A DNA stretch of 64,000 nucleotides from Apostichopus japonicus (lineage: Eukaryota > Echinodermata > Holothuroidea > Aspidochirotida > Stichopodidae). The notes beneath the pieces were generated by a model. It was not told where the DNA came from and made no database searches. It was given only the letters and a program-made list of their open reading frames with translations. Shown one piece after another: positions 1 to 13,682 of the stretch (within the stretch, counting starts at the first letter, position 1; each line of letters opens with the position of its first letter). The translations under genes and the position numbers were made by a program. The stretch is from positions 23,331,499 through 23,395,498 of the forward strand of contig NC_092565.1 in assembly GCF_037975245.1 (NCBI RefSeq), read 5' to 3'.

Positions 1-977
1 CCACTTTTGAAAAATCACGCTCTGATTTTCCATTTATTGCAATTAAAATTGACATTATTATTGAACATTATTGAAACAATGCCCTTTTGTTGACAATTTC
101 AATAAAATTATACGTGAAAAAAGTGCACAGTTGTTGAAAACTTGACGAAAGAACATTCAATCAAAAAGTTCCCTTTTTATAAAAATAAATTTTTTTTTAA
201 AATTTACAAATACTGGAATTTGTAGTACCGAATGAACAGATGATCCATTTGTCGGAAGGTTTTAAGCTTTAATGTAACCTTTTGCCTCCTCAATCAAAGT
301 CACATGTCCCTCCCCCCCCCCCAGCTCCTCCAAGTTTGTGCCCCATCACCCCAGATTGAACCTACTTCTGCAACCCCTGATATTAAATCTTATCAATAAA
401 TAACTTTACTATTAAACTGACTGTGAGACCACAGTTTAGCCCTTCCCCTCCTAGCTACTTTACAAGTTCATCAAATTTAATTCATGCTTGGAGATCAATC
501 ACTCATAAAATTTTTGCTAACTAAACGTGTAGTTTTCTTCCTGGGTGGTAGATTCGGAAGGAGGTGTATGTGGTCAGTGCCAGGGGAGCGAGGGCGCAGT
601 GCTAAAACGTTCCAATGTGTAGTTAGGTAAATAGGGGGAAAGTGCAGATGTGGAGTGGGGAGACAGGTAAGAGAGGAGCGAAGTAAATAACAAAACTCTC
701 TTCGAGCCGTGACTCTTTCATCCTCCCCCTGCCCCCACCCTCCCAATTTATGTCACATTTTGAAGGTTCAGCTTTCCACTGTACGGCACCTGTAACTTAG
801 AGACTACTTGTATACCTTTTTTTTCTTTTCTGGAAGGTTCTACTCACCCATTACACACCAAATCAAACTCAGAGCACTGGGTTCAACACTGTGCTCGTTG
901 TCAAGTATGATAAGTGTTTCAGAAGGTTTGAATGGTAGCATTACCAACCAAATACAAAGAAATACTTTTCGGGAGTG
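1..977. other. Non-coding stretch, no gene seen
   Basis: AT-rich sequence with a C-run near 311-322. The reading frames here are short, low in complexity and lack flanking splice signals of quality. I see no gene, RNA or recognisable element before the SINE that follows. Confidence 0.5.
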
Positions 978-1305
978 CGTTGTGTTCAAGAGGTTTAAGG
1001 CAGTGGACTTGTGATCTAAGGATTACAGATTCAATTCCTGGCCAAATCATTGCGTTGTGTCCTTGGGCAAGACACTTAATCTCCATTGCCTCTCTTCACC
1101 CAGGTGTATAAATGGGGACCTGTGAGATAAAACTGTCAGCCAGGCGCTGTTTAGCTGCTGCCATGTGGAGGGGTTGTCTCTATGTTTGACAGGTTATCGT
1201 TGACCAGGGTAATATTGTGATGCGCCTTGAGCACCATTATCGGTGGATATGTCTGCTCTTTAAAAATCCTCAAAGTTATTTTTTTAATAATTATTATTAT
1301 TCTAG
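978..1305 (+). mobile_element. tRNA-derived SINE, plus-strand copy
   Basis: A tRNA-like head contains a B-box-like 'gattcaattcc' near 1030. It is followed by the block 'cttgggcaagacactta' and the stretch reading 'ctctcttcacccaggtgta', and the copy ends in an AT-rich 'aattattattatt' tail. The same blocks occur in reverse orientation at 40862-41223, which shows that this is a dispersed family. The two copies differ in their 3' parts, so they may be different subfamilies or one may be rearranged. The order of head, conserved central domain and short-repeat tail is typical of tRNA-derived SINEs. Boundaries are approximate. Confidence 0.75.
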
Positions 1306-2680
1306 ACAACATATATATAATAATTGGGGTAAATGCCATTCATAAGTGGTGCATGCCCTGGCATTCATCTCCTTATGTAAAACAGAATAAACTTGGTGAC
1401 CCTTGGAATCACAATCATAAAACAGATAGTATCAGCAATAAATTTTAGGGTTATAGAGCTTCTTATATAATATAAATAGGGTCACTTATGGCTTGCACAG
1501 GCAATTTGGTTCCAGTATATACCAACATGAGAGTTTCTTCAAACATGAGACAAATATGATGTCCTTCACAATTTATCAAAGATACTGTAGTGTAAAGACT
1601 AGTTTGTACCAACACCTGCTTGATAAATGATATGGGCCTGTAACAGGAGGGTAAAGTTTCATTTTAAATCAAATGTAGCCATTTCTACCTAAGGAAGCAG
1701 GAAAAGACACAGAATAAACCAGGGGACTATAGTGGAATACAGAAATGACTTCAGCCTAAGGGGGCGAGGGGGCAGGGGGGTGGACCCCTGACCTGGCACC
1801 ACCCTCCCCTGGGCTTGTAAGAATGCATACATGACATAAATAATGACCCAAGAGGCCAATGTTACCAGCTGTAGTGGTTAGCATTTGAGCACATTAAGTA
1901 CTCCACTATAGAGTGGATCGTCTATATAACAGTGAATACACCATTGATATAAACTATCTGGTACCACTACCTTCCTCTACTTCCCCAACCTACAGTATAA
2001 CATCCACGTTCAAACTGCAGAGGAAGTTTCAGATTAATGCGATTCATCAAGCTCCTCTGCTCCTGTCAAGGTCAAAGTTGAGTTACCACGATCAAACTTT
2101 TACCATAAATACAAAAACAACAGGCATTCAATCTGGTAAGCAAAGGACTATATATTCAGGTTACAGTACCATAAAAAGAAACTTTATTTGCTAACGTTTC
2201 CAGGTGTGCCAGCTGACTGTTAAGATTTAATTAAGTGGACCCACCCCTAATTTAAACTCACTGATTATATCTGTGGTTTTATTCGCAGAAGTTCAACTCT
2301 GTAAATTGTGTACTTTCAAGACAGTACTGTAAGCCTATAACAGTAGTCAAGTGTCAGCACATCAAACACATACAGGTGGGTAAGGCTTGTGCGTCTTCCA
2401 TACATGTAGTTGAGTTCGCAATTTCTGGCTGTACTGAACAGAGATCCTGACTAAAAACAGACCCGGATCGAAACCACTGGTTAAAGTAACCGGTTCTCAT
2501 AATATTGAATGTTACATGATGTTTTGGTCATAAAATGAAACGTAGGGTTTACCAGAGATTAAAAGAATACAGCATGAATAGCAATAGCATACTGAAGAAC
2601 CCTGGTACAGAGAGTGCAGTAGATGGTGTGGTAATCTGACAAGGTAAAACAATACATGATCACAAGTTCATGTAATTGAT
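1306..2680. other. Non-coding stretch, no gene seen
   Basis: A reading frame of 93 codons starts at 1913 but has no recognisable domain, no codon-usage signature and no convincing splice context. A G-rich patch lies near 1762-1790. Nothing else is recognised. Confidence 0.4.
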
Positions 2681-3604
2681 TGTTTAATTGTTACACTATG
2701 AGCTGTTTAATTGTTACACTATGAGCTGTTTAATTGTTACACTATGAGCTGTTTAATTGTTACACTATGAGCTGTTTAATTGTTACACTATGAGCTGTTT
2801 AATTGTTACACTATGAGCTGTTTAATTGTTACACTATGAGCTGTTTAATTGTTACACTATGAGCTGTTTAATTGTTACACTATGAGCTGTTTAATTGTTA
2901 CACTATGAGCTGTTTAATTGTTACACTATGAGCTGTTTAATTGTTACACTATGAGCTGTTTAATTGTTACACTATGAGCTGTTTAATTGTTACACTATGA
3001 GCTGTTTAATTGTTACACTATGAGCTGTTTAATTGTTACACTATGAGCTGTTTAATTGTTACACTATGAGCTGTTTAATTGTTACACTATGAGCTGTTTA
3101 ATTGTTACACTATGAGCTGTTTAATTGTTACACTATGAGCTGTTTAATTGTTACACTATGAGCTGTTTAATTGTTACACTATGAGCTGTTTAATTGTTAC
3201 ACTATGAGCTGTTTAATTGTTACACTATGAGCTGTTTAATTGTTACACTATGAGCTGTTTAATTGTTACACTATGAGCTGTTTAATTGTTACACTATGAG
3301 CTGTTTAATTGTTACACTATGAGCTGTTTAATTGTTACACTATGAGCTGTTTAATTGTTACACTATGAGCTGTTTAATTGTTACACTATGAGCTGTTTAA
3401 TTGTTACACTATGAGCTGTTTAATTGTTACACTATGAGCTGTTTAATTGTTACACTATGAGCTGTTTAATTGTTACACTATGAGCTGTTTAATTGTTACA
3501 CTATGAGCTGTTTAATTGTTACACTATGAGCTGTTTAATTGTTACACTATGAGCTGTTTAATTGTTACACTATGAGCTGTTTAATTGTTACACTATGAGC
3601 TGTT
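2681..3604. repeat. 23-bp satellite, about 40 near-identical units
   Basis: The unit gagctgtttaattgttacac+tat (23 bp) is repeated head to tail for about 924 bp. By eye the units appear identical, with no spacers, and the array starts and stops abruptly (last unit truncated at 'gctgtt'). Such uniformity implies recent expansion or homogenisation, or possible assembly distortion of array length. There is no spacer diversity, so this is a tandem satellite and not a CRISPR array. Confidence 0.97.
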
Positions 3605-3906
3605 AGAGCAGCAGTGATTAATCACCCAGGTGCTGCAGTTGTTAACCCTTGTAACTCTTGTGTTTTTAAAACCAAAAGATCCACATGTACTTCACACCAG
3701 CATAGAGTTTAGCCTTCATCTCAATGATAAAAATCTCTAGTTAATATTTACAGCGTTATCACATCATCAGATAAGGTGATTTGAACTGTTTACTTGCCAC
3801 TGAAAACAAATCGTAACAATACACTTAAAATGCTTGGTAATGATATGCTTTAAAACTTAACACCCAATTCACCCTTCTGATCTGGATCAATGCAATTCAT
3901 ACAGCA

Positions 3907-3911
<5 letters not shown>

Positions 3912-3949
<38 letters not shown>
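3912..3949. repeat. (TA)n microsatellite
   Basis: Nineteen uninterrupted TA/AT dinucleotides. No gene is adjacent. Confidence 0.95.
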
Positions 3950-3952
<3 letters not shown>

Positions 3953-4029
3953 ACCAAACCAGAACTAGTATTGTTAGAAACAGGTGACAAAACGCCTACT
4001 GTGGTTTCTAACCTCTAGACATACAATCA

Positions 4030-4101
4030 GCGTCCATAGCCTAGTGATTAGGGTGTCCAAGTGGTTAGGGAGGCCCGGGTTCAAATCCCGGTAGAGGCTG
4101 G
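4030..4101 (+). mobile_element. tRNA-like SINE head
   Basis: This 72-bp stretch looks like a tRNA: 'tagcctagtgattagg' resembles an A box and 'gggttcaaatccc' is a strong B box with a paired T-arm. The acceptor arms do not pair well end to end and two A-box-like stretches occur. I therefore read it as a tRNA-derived SINE head rather than a working tRNA gene. A LINE 3' relic follows from about 4190. Confidence 0.5.
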
Positions 4102-4189
4102 AAGTTGTTTCACTGTTCTGGATTTTACAATGTTCACATTACAATTCAATATATATATATTTTCTATTTCTACAATTCTGTGATTTTCA

Positions 4190-4745
4190 GTGTGTGGTCA
4201 TATTGCATTAATTGTTGGGGAGGTAATGTCAATGGTACCGACAGAAAACGGATAGATTCTATTATAAGCCAAGTCAGTCGCATCCTAGGCGAACGTCAGC
4301 AGTCAGTGAACACCTCATATCATCTTCACCTTCAAAGTAAACTTGTTGGGGTTCTCAACAACTAGCCACCCTCTACACATTAATTTGGAAAGTGCAATAA
4401 TACCCCGCAGTGGGCGGATGAGACTACCCCGTGCCATTACGAATCGTTACAAATCCTCCTTTATCCCTCGTTGTATTAAACTTCATAATGAATCTTTTAC
4501 TCGTTAGGTCACTAATCTTGCTCATTGTGCAATCCAATGTTTCACAAGTATCTCTGGTGCTGTTTTACTGTTTTTTGTATTTTACCGTTTTTACGTATCT
4601 TGCCAGCTTTGTTTTAAGTCTTATGTCTTAGTATTTGAGAGTCTGATATATTTTGTGTGTATTTTATGTACTGTACGTATGTTTTATATTGTGAGCAATC
4701 AATTGCCCAGCTTGGGATGCAATAAAGAGAATCTGAATCTGAATA
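4190..4745 (+). mobile_element. Non-LTR retrotransposon 3' relic (CR1/L2/Rex-like)
   Basis: The translation starts with a C-W-G-G-N segment followed by an R-(K)-R-I-D...ISQ stretch. After a frame break comes a segment reading R-xx-LPRAITNRYKSSFIP. This is the pattern seen at the C-terminus of reverse transcriptases of CR1/L2/Rex-type LINEs (CWGGN..., then ...TNR.K.SF.P). Stops and shifts make it non-functional. The 3' end at 4718-4745 is 'gcaataaagagaatctgaat', an AATAAA-like signal running into a short (ATCTGA)n tail as in that LINE group. The 5' end is truncated. Confidence 0.7.
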
Positions 4746-7700
4746 GATATAAATATATGTATATATATATATGTATAATACATGGTACAGTAAATATTGA
4801 TGTATTGTTCATAGTCATTATACAGATTATGATAAAAAAATGTTTATCTGGGGTCACAATACAAGTTCTGTAGACTTTACACACTACTGTGCTATCCAGT
4901 AGATCCAGTAGAGTTTGCCGTAAAACCCTGATTTAGAGCTCGGTTAGTATTAATGTAGTAAATTATATTACAAAAAGCATGTTGAGCCTTTTTTAATTTC
5001 AGGCCATTTCCTCCTGAAGGACCCAGTGCTAGGGATTCACCAAGGACATTCTTATATTGTATTTGTACAGTATGTCTCAACATTTCTTAACTTTTCAAAG
5101 ATAAGTTATAGTACTACTGCCACATTAGTTGCAGGGGCAAGGGTCAACTTTGACATGGAGTTCTGTTTATAATGTCACCGTTAGTTTCTGCCCTGCTTAA
5201 AAATTTATTTAGTACACAGTAGGGAAAAATAATGACTGATATTATCATTGATTTAAAGAATGACTTTAACAGAAAACACACACACAAATCATCAAAGAAA
5301 CAATTTTCCATCAAAATAGCATCACAATTAATTTTGATTCCGTTGCAGTAGTGGGGAAATACCCATGGCACAACTGTCAAAATGACGGATTACAGACTAT
5401 ATTTTTGTTGGGTTGAGTATTACAAACTCTGATAATTTCAATAATCACGCACACATAACCGAGGATGAGTCAGGGGCCAAATGGCCATTACAACTTGCCA
5501 AATGACCTCTCAGAGAAGAAAGGTACAGTATGCTAGGATCTGTTTTTAATTCTCAGTAGTCACCAGCCAATTAACAACTCTCAGATATTACTTTGTGTTC
5601 CAAACAAGAAAACTATAAAACACCAAAAAAACAGAAAACATAAATAGTATGTGTAACCTGGTTACTGAGTGATAGTTTTATACACTACATCATTTAGTAT
5701 CAATGATAGGTTAGCCCCTGAACAAGGTACCACTTTTCACAGAAAATGGACCCTGTTCACCTGGTCTTCGAAAATGCAACTATAAAATTAATAGGCATCC
5801 CCTTTCAAGGGATTTTACAAGTGAAACAATAATGTATCAAATTACCTCTGTATGAGAAGGATATTAGTATGAATGGCATAATAATTCACAAATATATTAA
5901 TTTTGTGTGAGAAGACAAAATTTAGATTAAATGGTTATTAAATCTTTAATAAAGGATAGTGCAAAGTTATAACCACTTTATAGATCTCTCAGTTTACTGC
6001 TGTGTGAATACCACATAGCTTGGTTAGTTTACCCCAAAGTTACAACCCAATAGAAGACCAAATAAAAGACTTTCAAAATTAATATTAGCTCCTTTTGCCT
6101 TTAGTTTATCATCAAGTCACCAATCCTAAATATAAACTGGATTTTGTGTATAATTTACAGTAATAATAACATTGTACCACAAACCTGGTTGGCCTTTCTC
6201 CACCTGAAATTTTCTCGACCTGGAAGGCATCCTGTCGGCTGAATATACAGTAGTCCGAGTAAGATCCTACAAATTCTCCTTCACATAAAAACCTGTTGAA
6301 AATTTCAGTTTGTGACTCCTAGTTAAAGAAAAACTGTGTTGTACTTTCAACTACCTACATCATATTACAATCTCAGAAGTATGTGAGGTGAAAGAATTGT
6401 CAAACGTCTTGGATGTCAAAATTTACATTAAAAAGAAGGCAATGACTTAAAGGCTCAGAGACCAAAGATTGCACTCAAAGTTCAAGTTATATAATTTCAG
6501 TTCTCAAATGAAAAACAGGGGTGAGAATGATGATAATCTTCACACCAATGGAAACAGTAGCTACAGACAGCTAAAACAAAAGACAATGGCATTTCTTTTC
6601 GCTACCTTGTGAAACTATCCCGAACAAGAAAAGTCAGACTGCAATACTGTAGGTGCTGGGCTGACACAACTGATTGGCATGAAAGAGCACGAAAAAGACG
6701 ACAAGAGTTGCACACCGTTTGAACCAGTCAAGCAAAGAGCAAATATAAACTGTAGACCTCCAGTCTTCTATACTATACCAATCACTTTTGACAATGAAAA
6801 ACCCATTTTCGAAATTGCTTACATCCTTTCAGCTGTGAAATAAAACAAAAACTGTTGCCATGGCTACAAAGACATCTGTACTATGGTAATTACACCCTTT
6901 TTTGTTTACTTTCACTAGATACAAAAGTTTGAGTTATCTCAGGGAATGGTTCAAATTGGAAAACAAAAAGGTGAGTCAAACATTAATTATGAACATGCAA
7001 GGAACCATCCATTCTAATCAATAATAAACTTCAACTGCTAAGTAGTTAATGATCCAACACAGAGATGTATTTTCCTCCACAAAATAATGACAGCATTTTT
7101 CAATATCCAAAACAACTGGAAAACAAGAGAGTACCCACTTGGCAGCTATGAAATAAATCTTGAAAACCTGGAGCCAAAACTACAACAAAACCAGTCGAGT
7201 ATACAGAGGAAAAGGATACACCACCATGAAATACTACAACTTCAAGAATTAAAAGCTCTCTTGCCTTTAAATTTACCTTTCCTTAAATTTAGAATTCATA
7301 GACACCAGGTCTGAAAATGTCCTTGTGTAAATCAAAGTTCAACCAATTTACTAAGAGACTCTTTCTTGGTCTTGTTAAAAATAGTGTCTTTGATTATGAT
7401 AAGATTTATATTATGCAGTACAGGTATATTCCACCTCAGTAGGTAAACATTGCCATGGATATATTTAGTACTGTTTACCAGAGATAAAAGACATGTTTAG
7501 ATCAGAAAAAGTAAATCAGCCAATATGGTTTCAAATTTATCAGCTAGTACTGAACAAGCAATGTGCATATATAACAACAGACTTTGCAATAATATACCAT
7601 AATGTAAACAAACTCCTTGCATTTTTCGGTATCAAGCAGGACTATTAATTCAATGATAAGATGTATATAAGCAAGGCAAACTATGATTGTATCTGGCAAA

Positions 7701-9794
7701 ACTATAAAAAAACAAAATTCTTCAGCTTTCACAGCTACATGCTACCGCAAATTCAATATTTAAAGTTTAAAAACACCTGCACCAGCTTCAAGTGTAGTAT
7801 GTACATGCTCTCGAAAAATTTTCTCAAGTTTTTTTTTCTTCAAAATACAAATATTCTTTACGTTGGAATTGGTGTATCAAAGTTGTAAAGTTCTGAGAGG
7901 TTCAAATGAACAAAGATATTTCATTGGAAGAAATATGGAATATATCCCTTGAACTTTCTATCATTTGTTAAGCAGACAGTTATGGGAGGCCAGGAAAACT
8001 ATATAGGAAAGTGATTGGCCATAGATAAACTATTGGGTAATTTAAGCCTACTGTTACTGGATGAAATATTTACTCTCACTGATAAAAGTGTTCATGGTTA
8101 AGAGATAAATTCTAGTAACAAAAATAGACGTTGTCCTTATGATCCACTCTTAATATCATGCAGTACTTAACGTTGTCTTACTTACCACATGGACACTAAG
8201 GTTTCTTCCTTACTAAAAACTAAATTACACTCGAAAGTCATAAAAACATTACAAATTTCCACAAATAATTCCAGACTTGATGTACTGTACAGTATAAATG
8301 TCACCCCAAAAATTCAGCAAATTGCTGTTAAATCCAAGCTAACCTAGATGTAGTTACAGTAATGTAAAATTCCTGCTGATTTCAAGGTCCCGCCGAATCT
8401 GGATTTATGATAGTATAAAGTCTGTTATCATTACCGGTACCACTGTAATGTACTGTGTATTGACTTCTAACTTACAAACTTGTCTCTAGTCAGTAAAGAT
8501 ATAGTGGATTTATAGATAAATCTACAGTATATAAGTAAGTTACACTAAAGCTACAGTAACTGGAATTTTAAGGTACCCTTACATTTTTATTTTGAAGTCC
8601 ACTTAAAACCTGTTACAGCTTCCTTCCTGGTTATCGACAAACGTGCTGGCAAGAAGCGACCATCTGCTCAGAGTAAGAGAGCTCAGAGACCAGATCATTT
8701 CAAGACATGAATAATTAACTCAGACATTTAGTTTTAGAATGGCATAATCACTTTCCATTGATCCAATGTCTTCTATAAGTTCCATAAGAGGCGTCAGCTA
8801 AAATTAGAGAGCTCTAAGTTATAACTAAGGTGCTAAACAATCCATTTTACTGCTACCGTACATGTGTACGTATGTTCACCTATTACATTTTCTAATGATG
8901 CCCATGGATACAGTAAGTGACATTTTACAAAAATAAAATTAATAATAATTTCTTGTTCCCCTTCGCCTTTCCAACTCATCCAACAATCCCTCAGTTTATT
9001 TGCTATAAATGCAGGTTAGATTAACAAGAAAATAGAAATTTCTTATAATTGGCCATAATTTCCATTTCCTATGGTGCAGTTGATCTTCAATTACAGAGTA
9101 AGTCGGCCTACATACTCCTGTTGAAATTATTAGGTAAAAGTGAAAAGGGAGGGGAGGGGAGGAGATGGGAGGATATGGGAGGAGAAGAGAGGGGAGAAGA
9201 AGGAGGGAAGGTGAGGGAAGATGAGAGGAGGTTGTAGAGAAGGAGAGGGAATGTGGTAGGAGAGTGGAACAGGTAGAAAGAAGCCAAAATTGTCACTGAA
9301 AACATCATAGTAGTACCACCACTGCAAGATACAACCGTGGCAAATGAAATGCAAAAGATCAAGGCTGTAAGCACAAACTTATTATAAAACTGAGAGAGCA
9401 CTTTACCAGTGGAACTTGAACTTCCAAAACAAAAAATATGTAACAAAATAACTTTTACAGTATGACTGAAGAAGATATCAACCACTTTTTCCATGACATC
9501 CACAGTACACAAAACTTTTCACAAATTATGAAAAAATATTTCTTATTACCTGTAGATTGTGAACTACTGCATTCATCGCTTGATTTAACACACTGAACTT
9601 AAAGTTCTATTGAAAGATATATGATCACAGATATCTTTATTTCCCTGCCCACCAAAGTACAATACTGGGGGAACAACGGTTATCCATCCGAGTCAGGAAA
9701 AGTACATTAGAAAACTATGAACGATATTGATAACCACAAATGGCAGCTTGATTTTTCCCTTCAAAAACGACTCTACTGCACTGAATCTCCTTAC
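4746..9794. other. Long non-coding stretch; possible 3' part of a minus-strand gene
   Basis: No domain is recognised on either strand. One weak minus-strand exon candidate lies near 6192-6245: an acceptor 'tattcag' is followed by an open segment ending before 'gtttgt'. It cannot be tied to a gene. Polypurine DNA lies at 9145-9255. If the minus-strand gene starting at 13761 is real, its later exons or UTR may be in this stretch. Confidence 0.35.
9145..9255 (+). repeat. GGGAGGA/GAGA polypurine tract
   Basis: About 110 bp of nearly pure purine on the plus strand, with many GGGAGG and GAGGAG units. This low-complexity DNA generates spurious proline/serine-rich reading frames on the minus strand. 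It could form triplex or G-rich structures. Confidence 0.85.
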
Positions 9795-9922
9795 ACTGGC
9801 CTGACTAAATATTAAGAAGCGACCAACATTTACTGATGTCTGAAGCGAACTTCTTGTAGATCTCATCCGATGGAAGTAGCTCTCATCAGAGTCAGATTCT
9901 CTCGAGGCAGCGTCAACGACGA
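9795..9922 (-). CDS. Candidate internal exon of unnamed minus-strand gene
   Basis: On the minus strand, an acceptor 'gtttcttacaag' precedes an open segment that ends at a donor 'gtaagg'. The length of 128 nt would join in phase to the first exon ending at 13683 (one leftover base there, two supplied here, then 42 codons). The peptide is polar, with S-R-E-S-D-S-D-E-S followed by an R/S-rich stretch, and unlike the random frames around it. I recognise no family. The pairing with the upstream exon is inference from phase and splice signals only; transcript data would settle it. Confidence 0.3.
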
Positions 9923-9929
9923 CTTGTAA

Positions 9930-12900
9930 GAAACAGATGGCTACACTAGAATCGCCAGTCACAAGAAACTGTAAGTGGTTCAGATTCAAACTATAGCCAA
10001 CTAGGATAAAAAACCACAAAAAAGAATGGCACATGGAGGAATATCAGAAGGTACACATGACAGTACTGTAGATGCACACTGTATGCACATGTATACTAAT
10101 ACAGCCTGTCATCCAATTGACTCAGACTGTAAAAATTGATAAAACAATCAATTTAGAGAGCTCTGCTATAGATATGATGCACTGTACTGTATATATAACA
10201 CTGCTAGCTAATCAAATACATAGCAATAGTGTTAGCAATGTTCTCTACAATATATATATATACAGTGACTGTGTACTTTGTATATTTACAGAGTCTATAG
10301 CATGCTAGCAGCAGTTATAGCAAGCATGAGCAGTGTAGTAGCATGGGGGAAAACAAGTTTAAGCAACAAATCAGTGAGGCTTGAGCAAATTTAGTTTTGG
10401 GATCATTAAGTAAATAAGCTGTGGGTAATGCTCAGCAGAAGAGCCAAAAAAAAATAAAAAAACAAGATTTAAAGTCCAAATTTTATCTTCAGTGACCAGT
10501 TTGCCAAAATCAGATAGAATTGATTAAGATAAGGGAGAAAATAGGACTGCAAATATACAGTAGTGGAAGGGAAAACAAGTTTCAACAGCCACAGGTTCAA
10601 AACTCACACTATACCGTAAATTAACTGTACATGTTCCCCTGTCTCTCGCCTCGTCAAACGGATGATCGATAATGAGAACTAACTAAAATGATTTGTTTCA
10701 TTTTTCGATCATCAGTTGTTACTTCAAAACTAAGTGTGTTAGAAGTTGCTAAAAGCTTTCCAAGGCATGATACTTCCGTGAAGTTTTTCACTCTCAAACT
10801 GCTTCCCGAGCAATAAGACAGGTTTAGAAATAAACGATTAAACAATTGACTTTTAATCTAGTAATTCTATCTTTCCACGAACCACTTCTTTCAAGGATTA
10901 TAAAATATAAAGGTAGTCTTAAAGTAATGCTGGTACAGAATATGCAATGACCCTGTCACCATGGATCATAATAAATGGCAAATCCAGTACTCTGTTGCTC
11001 ATCACGCCATTTGGGTTCTGTTTGCTGTTATCTACTGTACAACTTGTCATCTTTTTTTAATTAGCTTAGAACTGTAATCTCTACTGTGTCTCGGGAATAT
11101 ATATTTTGTTTTTTGTAGATGAAATGGGGTTTCATCCTTGAACACACCACTGTATACACATGGCTCAATGGATTCTGCCCATCTTTATTCCTTCTCCCAA
11201 CTCTGACCCTTCACAATCCTCAGCAAAGGGTCAACATCCCAATATAGAATTGGATAACTTGATTGACAGAGCATTATAAGACTTTTACTGGCTCCTCCAT
11301 AAAACGTTCCTAAAGGCATTCAAGACTTTGTAAGGTTATGTTACATTTTATAGCTTAGCAACCAACAAGACAATGCAGTGTAACTATAATGCACGCTATG
11401 TGCGATGCACTGTAGTTGACATTGACACTGTGAACTGTGAAATAAAACCAGTACTGAAGTGATGTGTCGAATTTTTATACCAAATTCAACAGTCTCAATT
11501 TTCTTTACATTTACAAAAGTTCTGGTATAAAGCTCTTTTCCACACAATACAGTACTGTACATCCATGGTCTATTTAAATACTCACTGAAATGGTGTTAGC
11601 AAATCCATTCATCAAGACAGTATCGTACCACATCAGACCACCTTATGAATATTCATTAGGCATTATACACAGTCTTGCATCAGTCACCTCTGACTCTTTA
11701 TGCCCCATACAAAATAGGATAAATGTTGGCCAACAATGTGATTGCTGCAGAACTGCACCCATCCTCAAAAATGTAGCATTGTATCTAGATACAAAAGCCA
11801 AAGCCTATCAATGCCTTCACTTACTGTAATACATTGTTCACAACAAAATATGCTGCCCTAAAAGAGATCATTGTTTGGTAATGGTCCCAAACTTTTGAAA
11901 TTCGCTCCAAAAGAGCTCAAAACATTGCTCAAATTTGCTCAAAAGATTTGTTTCCAATGCACCTTCTGGAGATTCTGATTCTCGAGATTATTTTCATCCA
12001 AAGAGGAGTGTTCAGTGATATAGAATCATGTGTCTCAGTGACAAAAAACATGCAAGATTTATACTGTATTTTGAAGTTTTGACCATGAATGACCAATATT
12101 TGACTTTCTAGCATATATTTGAAGGGGGAAGGGCCAAATACTAATGGGCCCACATAAACAATAACATATCATTTACATTCCAGAAAAAGGTATTAAAATT
12201 GGGGGGGGGGGGGGGGGTATTGTGCTGTATAGCTGACAGTCTTACCACTACAGTGGCGACAGTTGAAAACATGCACTGCCCAAACTGAACAAAAGGTACA
12301 ATAAGACCCTTCCCAGATCTTTACACGAAATGAAGGTTAATGAGGAAATTATTCTTTGATAATGTATGTATGTATGTATGTATGTATATGTGATCTTCCC
12401 GGAAGCAGGAACTCGCGAAAGAAGCCATGGAGGCTTGTAGACTCGCAAGCTGACCGAAGCCAATCTCTCGGCACACATCCATTTAATCATATCGGCACAC
12501 ATCCACGGCACATATCGGCACATATCGGCACATATCGGCACATATCGGCACACACGGCACACATTTAATCATATCGGCACACATCGGCACACAATCAATC
12601 GGCACACATCCATAATTTTAATTCCATCTTCAATACTTTATTGCCCAGACATATTTCAAACTTCTATCAATCACATATAAAAATAAAAAAATTAAAAATT
12701 GAAAAATTTCAATCTTACTGTTCATTTGGATATATTTAAAGTGAAATGATTTAGCATAATTTTTTTTTAATCAAAATCAAGTCAAATACTGTACATTAGT
12801 ATATTGGTACAAACATAAATTTAGATATTAGAGTTTCAGACTTTTAGCCACTTGCTAAAAAATGAAAGTATTTAAAAATACTTTCTGGCTAAAAGTTCAC

Positions 12901-12944
12901 ATATCGGCAATTTCCTAAAATACAACAAACATCAGACTTTACTG
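9930..12944. other. Non-coding stretch with simple repeats
   Basis: It includes a G17 run at 12201-12217, a (TATG)n microsatellite at 12362-12386 and an irregular tandem repeat of 'catatcggca' units at about 12479-12612. Several minus-strand frames exist (for example near 10654-10845 and 11341-11562), but none shows a domain or credible splice borders. Confidence 0.45.
12479..12612. repeat. Irregular 'cacatatcgg' tandem repeat
   Basis: Ten-base units catatcggca alternate with variants containing 'cacggcacacat' and 'tttaatcat'. The array is short and imperfect and generates overlapping spurious frames on both strands. The word 'catatcggca' also recurs singly near 12899. Confidence 0.8.
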
Positions 12945-13110
12945 TATGTCAGACCTAAGGGAGAAGCCCAATGATATTTCCTGATAACAAGCAGTATTAC
13001 AGGTCTATGTTAGCTACAGAGAAGCAGGTGTGCCAATTTCATTAATGAAACTTGTTACCTGACTTATCATGTGTTTATGTTTCTTAATGTCCACTGGCAG
13101 AAAGATGCTA
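12945..13110 (+). repeat. Dispersed repeat, copy 1
   Basis: This stretch matches 20845-21010 in COX15 intron 7. Both share 'cccaatgatat', a diverged middle, then 'gactta(t/c)catgtgttta' and 'cactggcag' or 'tactggcag'. The two copies are clearly diverged (many substitutions and small gaps), so this is an old interspersed repeat of unknown class. Confidence 0.6.
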
Positions 13111-13682
13111 ACCCCCGACCCACCCTCCCCAAAAAAAAAAAATCCTTTTTCTGGGGGGAGGGGGAATAAAAACAATTCCAGCTACGTATAGACCTCTCTT
13201 GTGATACTGATATTAAAATCTAAACTGAAACTCTTGTCAGGATGAGACAATCAAACCAAATATTCTCTTACCTTGAACATATTTTCTTTCATTAAAACCA
13301 GTATATATTACTTTTGGATTAAATTTTTTAGCATATTACTCCTCAAATTAAATCACCTTTTCCTTCATATTTACCTTTTAGGTAAAAGTGAAATGTAATA
13401 TTTTATGTAGCAACTTGAATGCATGCGCTAAAAATCATAAGTTAATATAATAAGGATGAAACCAACTGGTCATCAATAATAGCAAATTTCATCTTGCAGT
13501 ATCACATAAGACCAGTATAAGTTCCTGGCATTGCTAGAGAGAATCATGCCTAACAGTTCGTAAGGAAGAATTAAATTTTCCTTGGAATATTGGAGAACGG
13601 CCCCTGAGTGGGCTTTACATAGACAGGAAGTATATGTATAGGTATTGAAAATGAAAGAGTGACCTGATTCTATTGGACTTAC

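Noticed and set aside
2681-3604. CRISPR-like regular repeat
   Set aside because: The 23-bp units abut with no spacers, in a eukaryotic genome. It is a satellite.
4030-4101. Functional tRNA gene
   Set aside because: Good B box but poor acceptor pairing and a doubled A-box-like stretch; better read as a SINE head.
9108-9512. 134-codon minus-strand frame
   Set aside because: Its end is the complement of the polypurine tract. The hydrophobic part has no family match or clear splice sites; it could hide an exon but I cannot support one.
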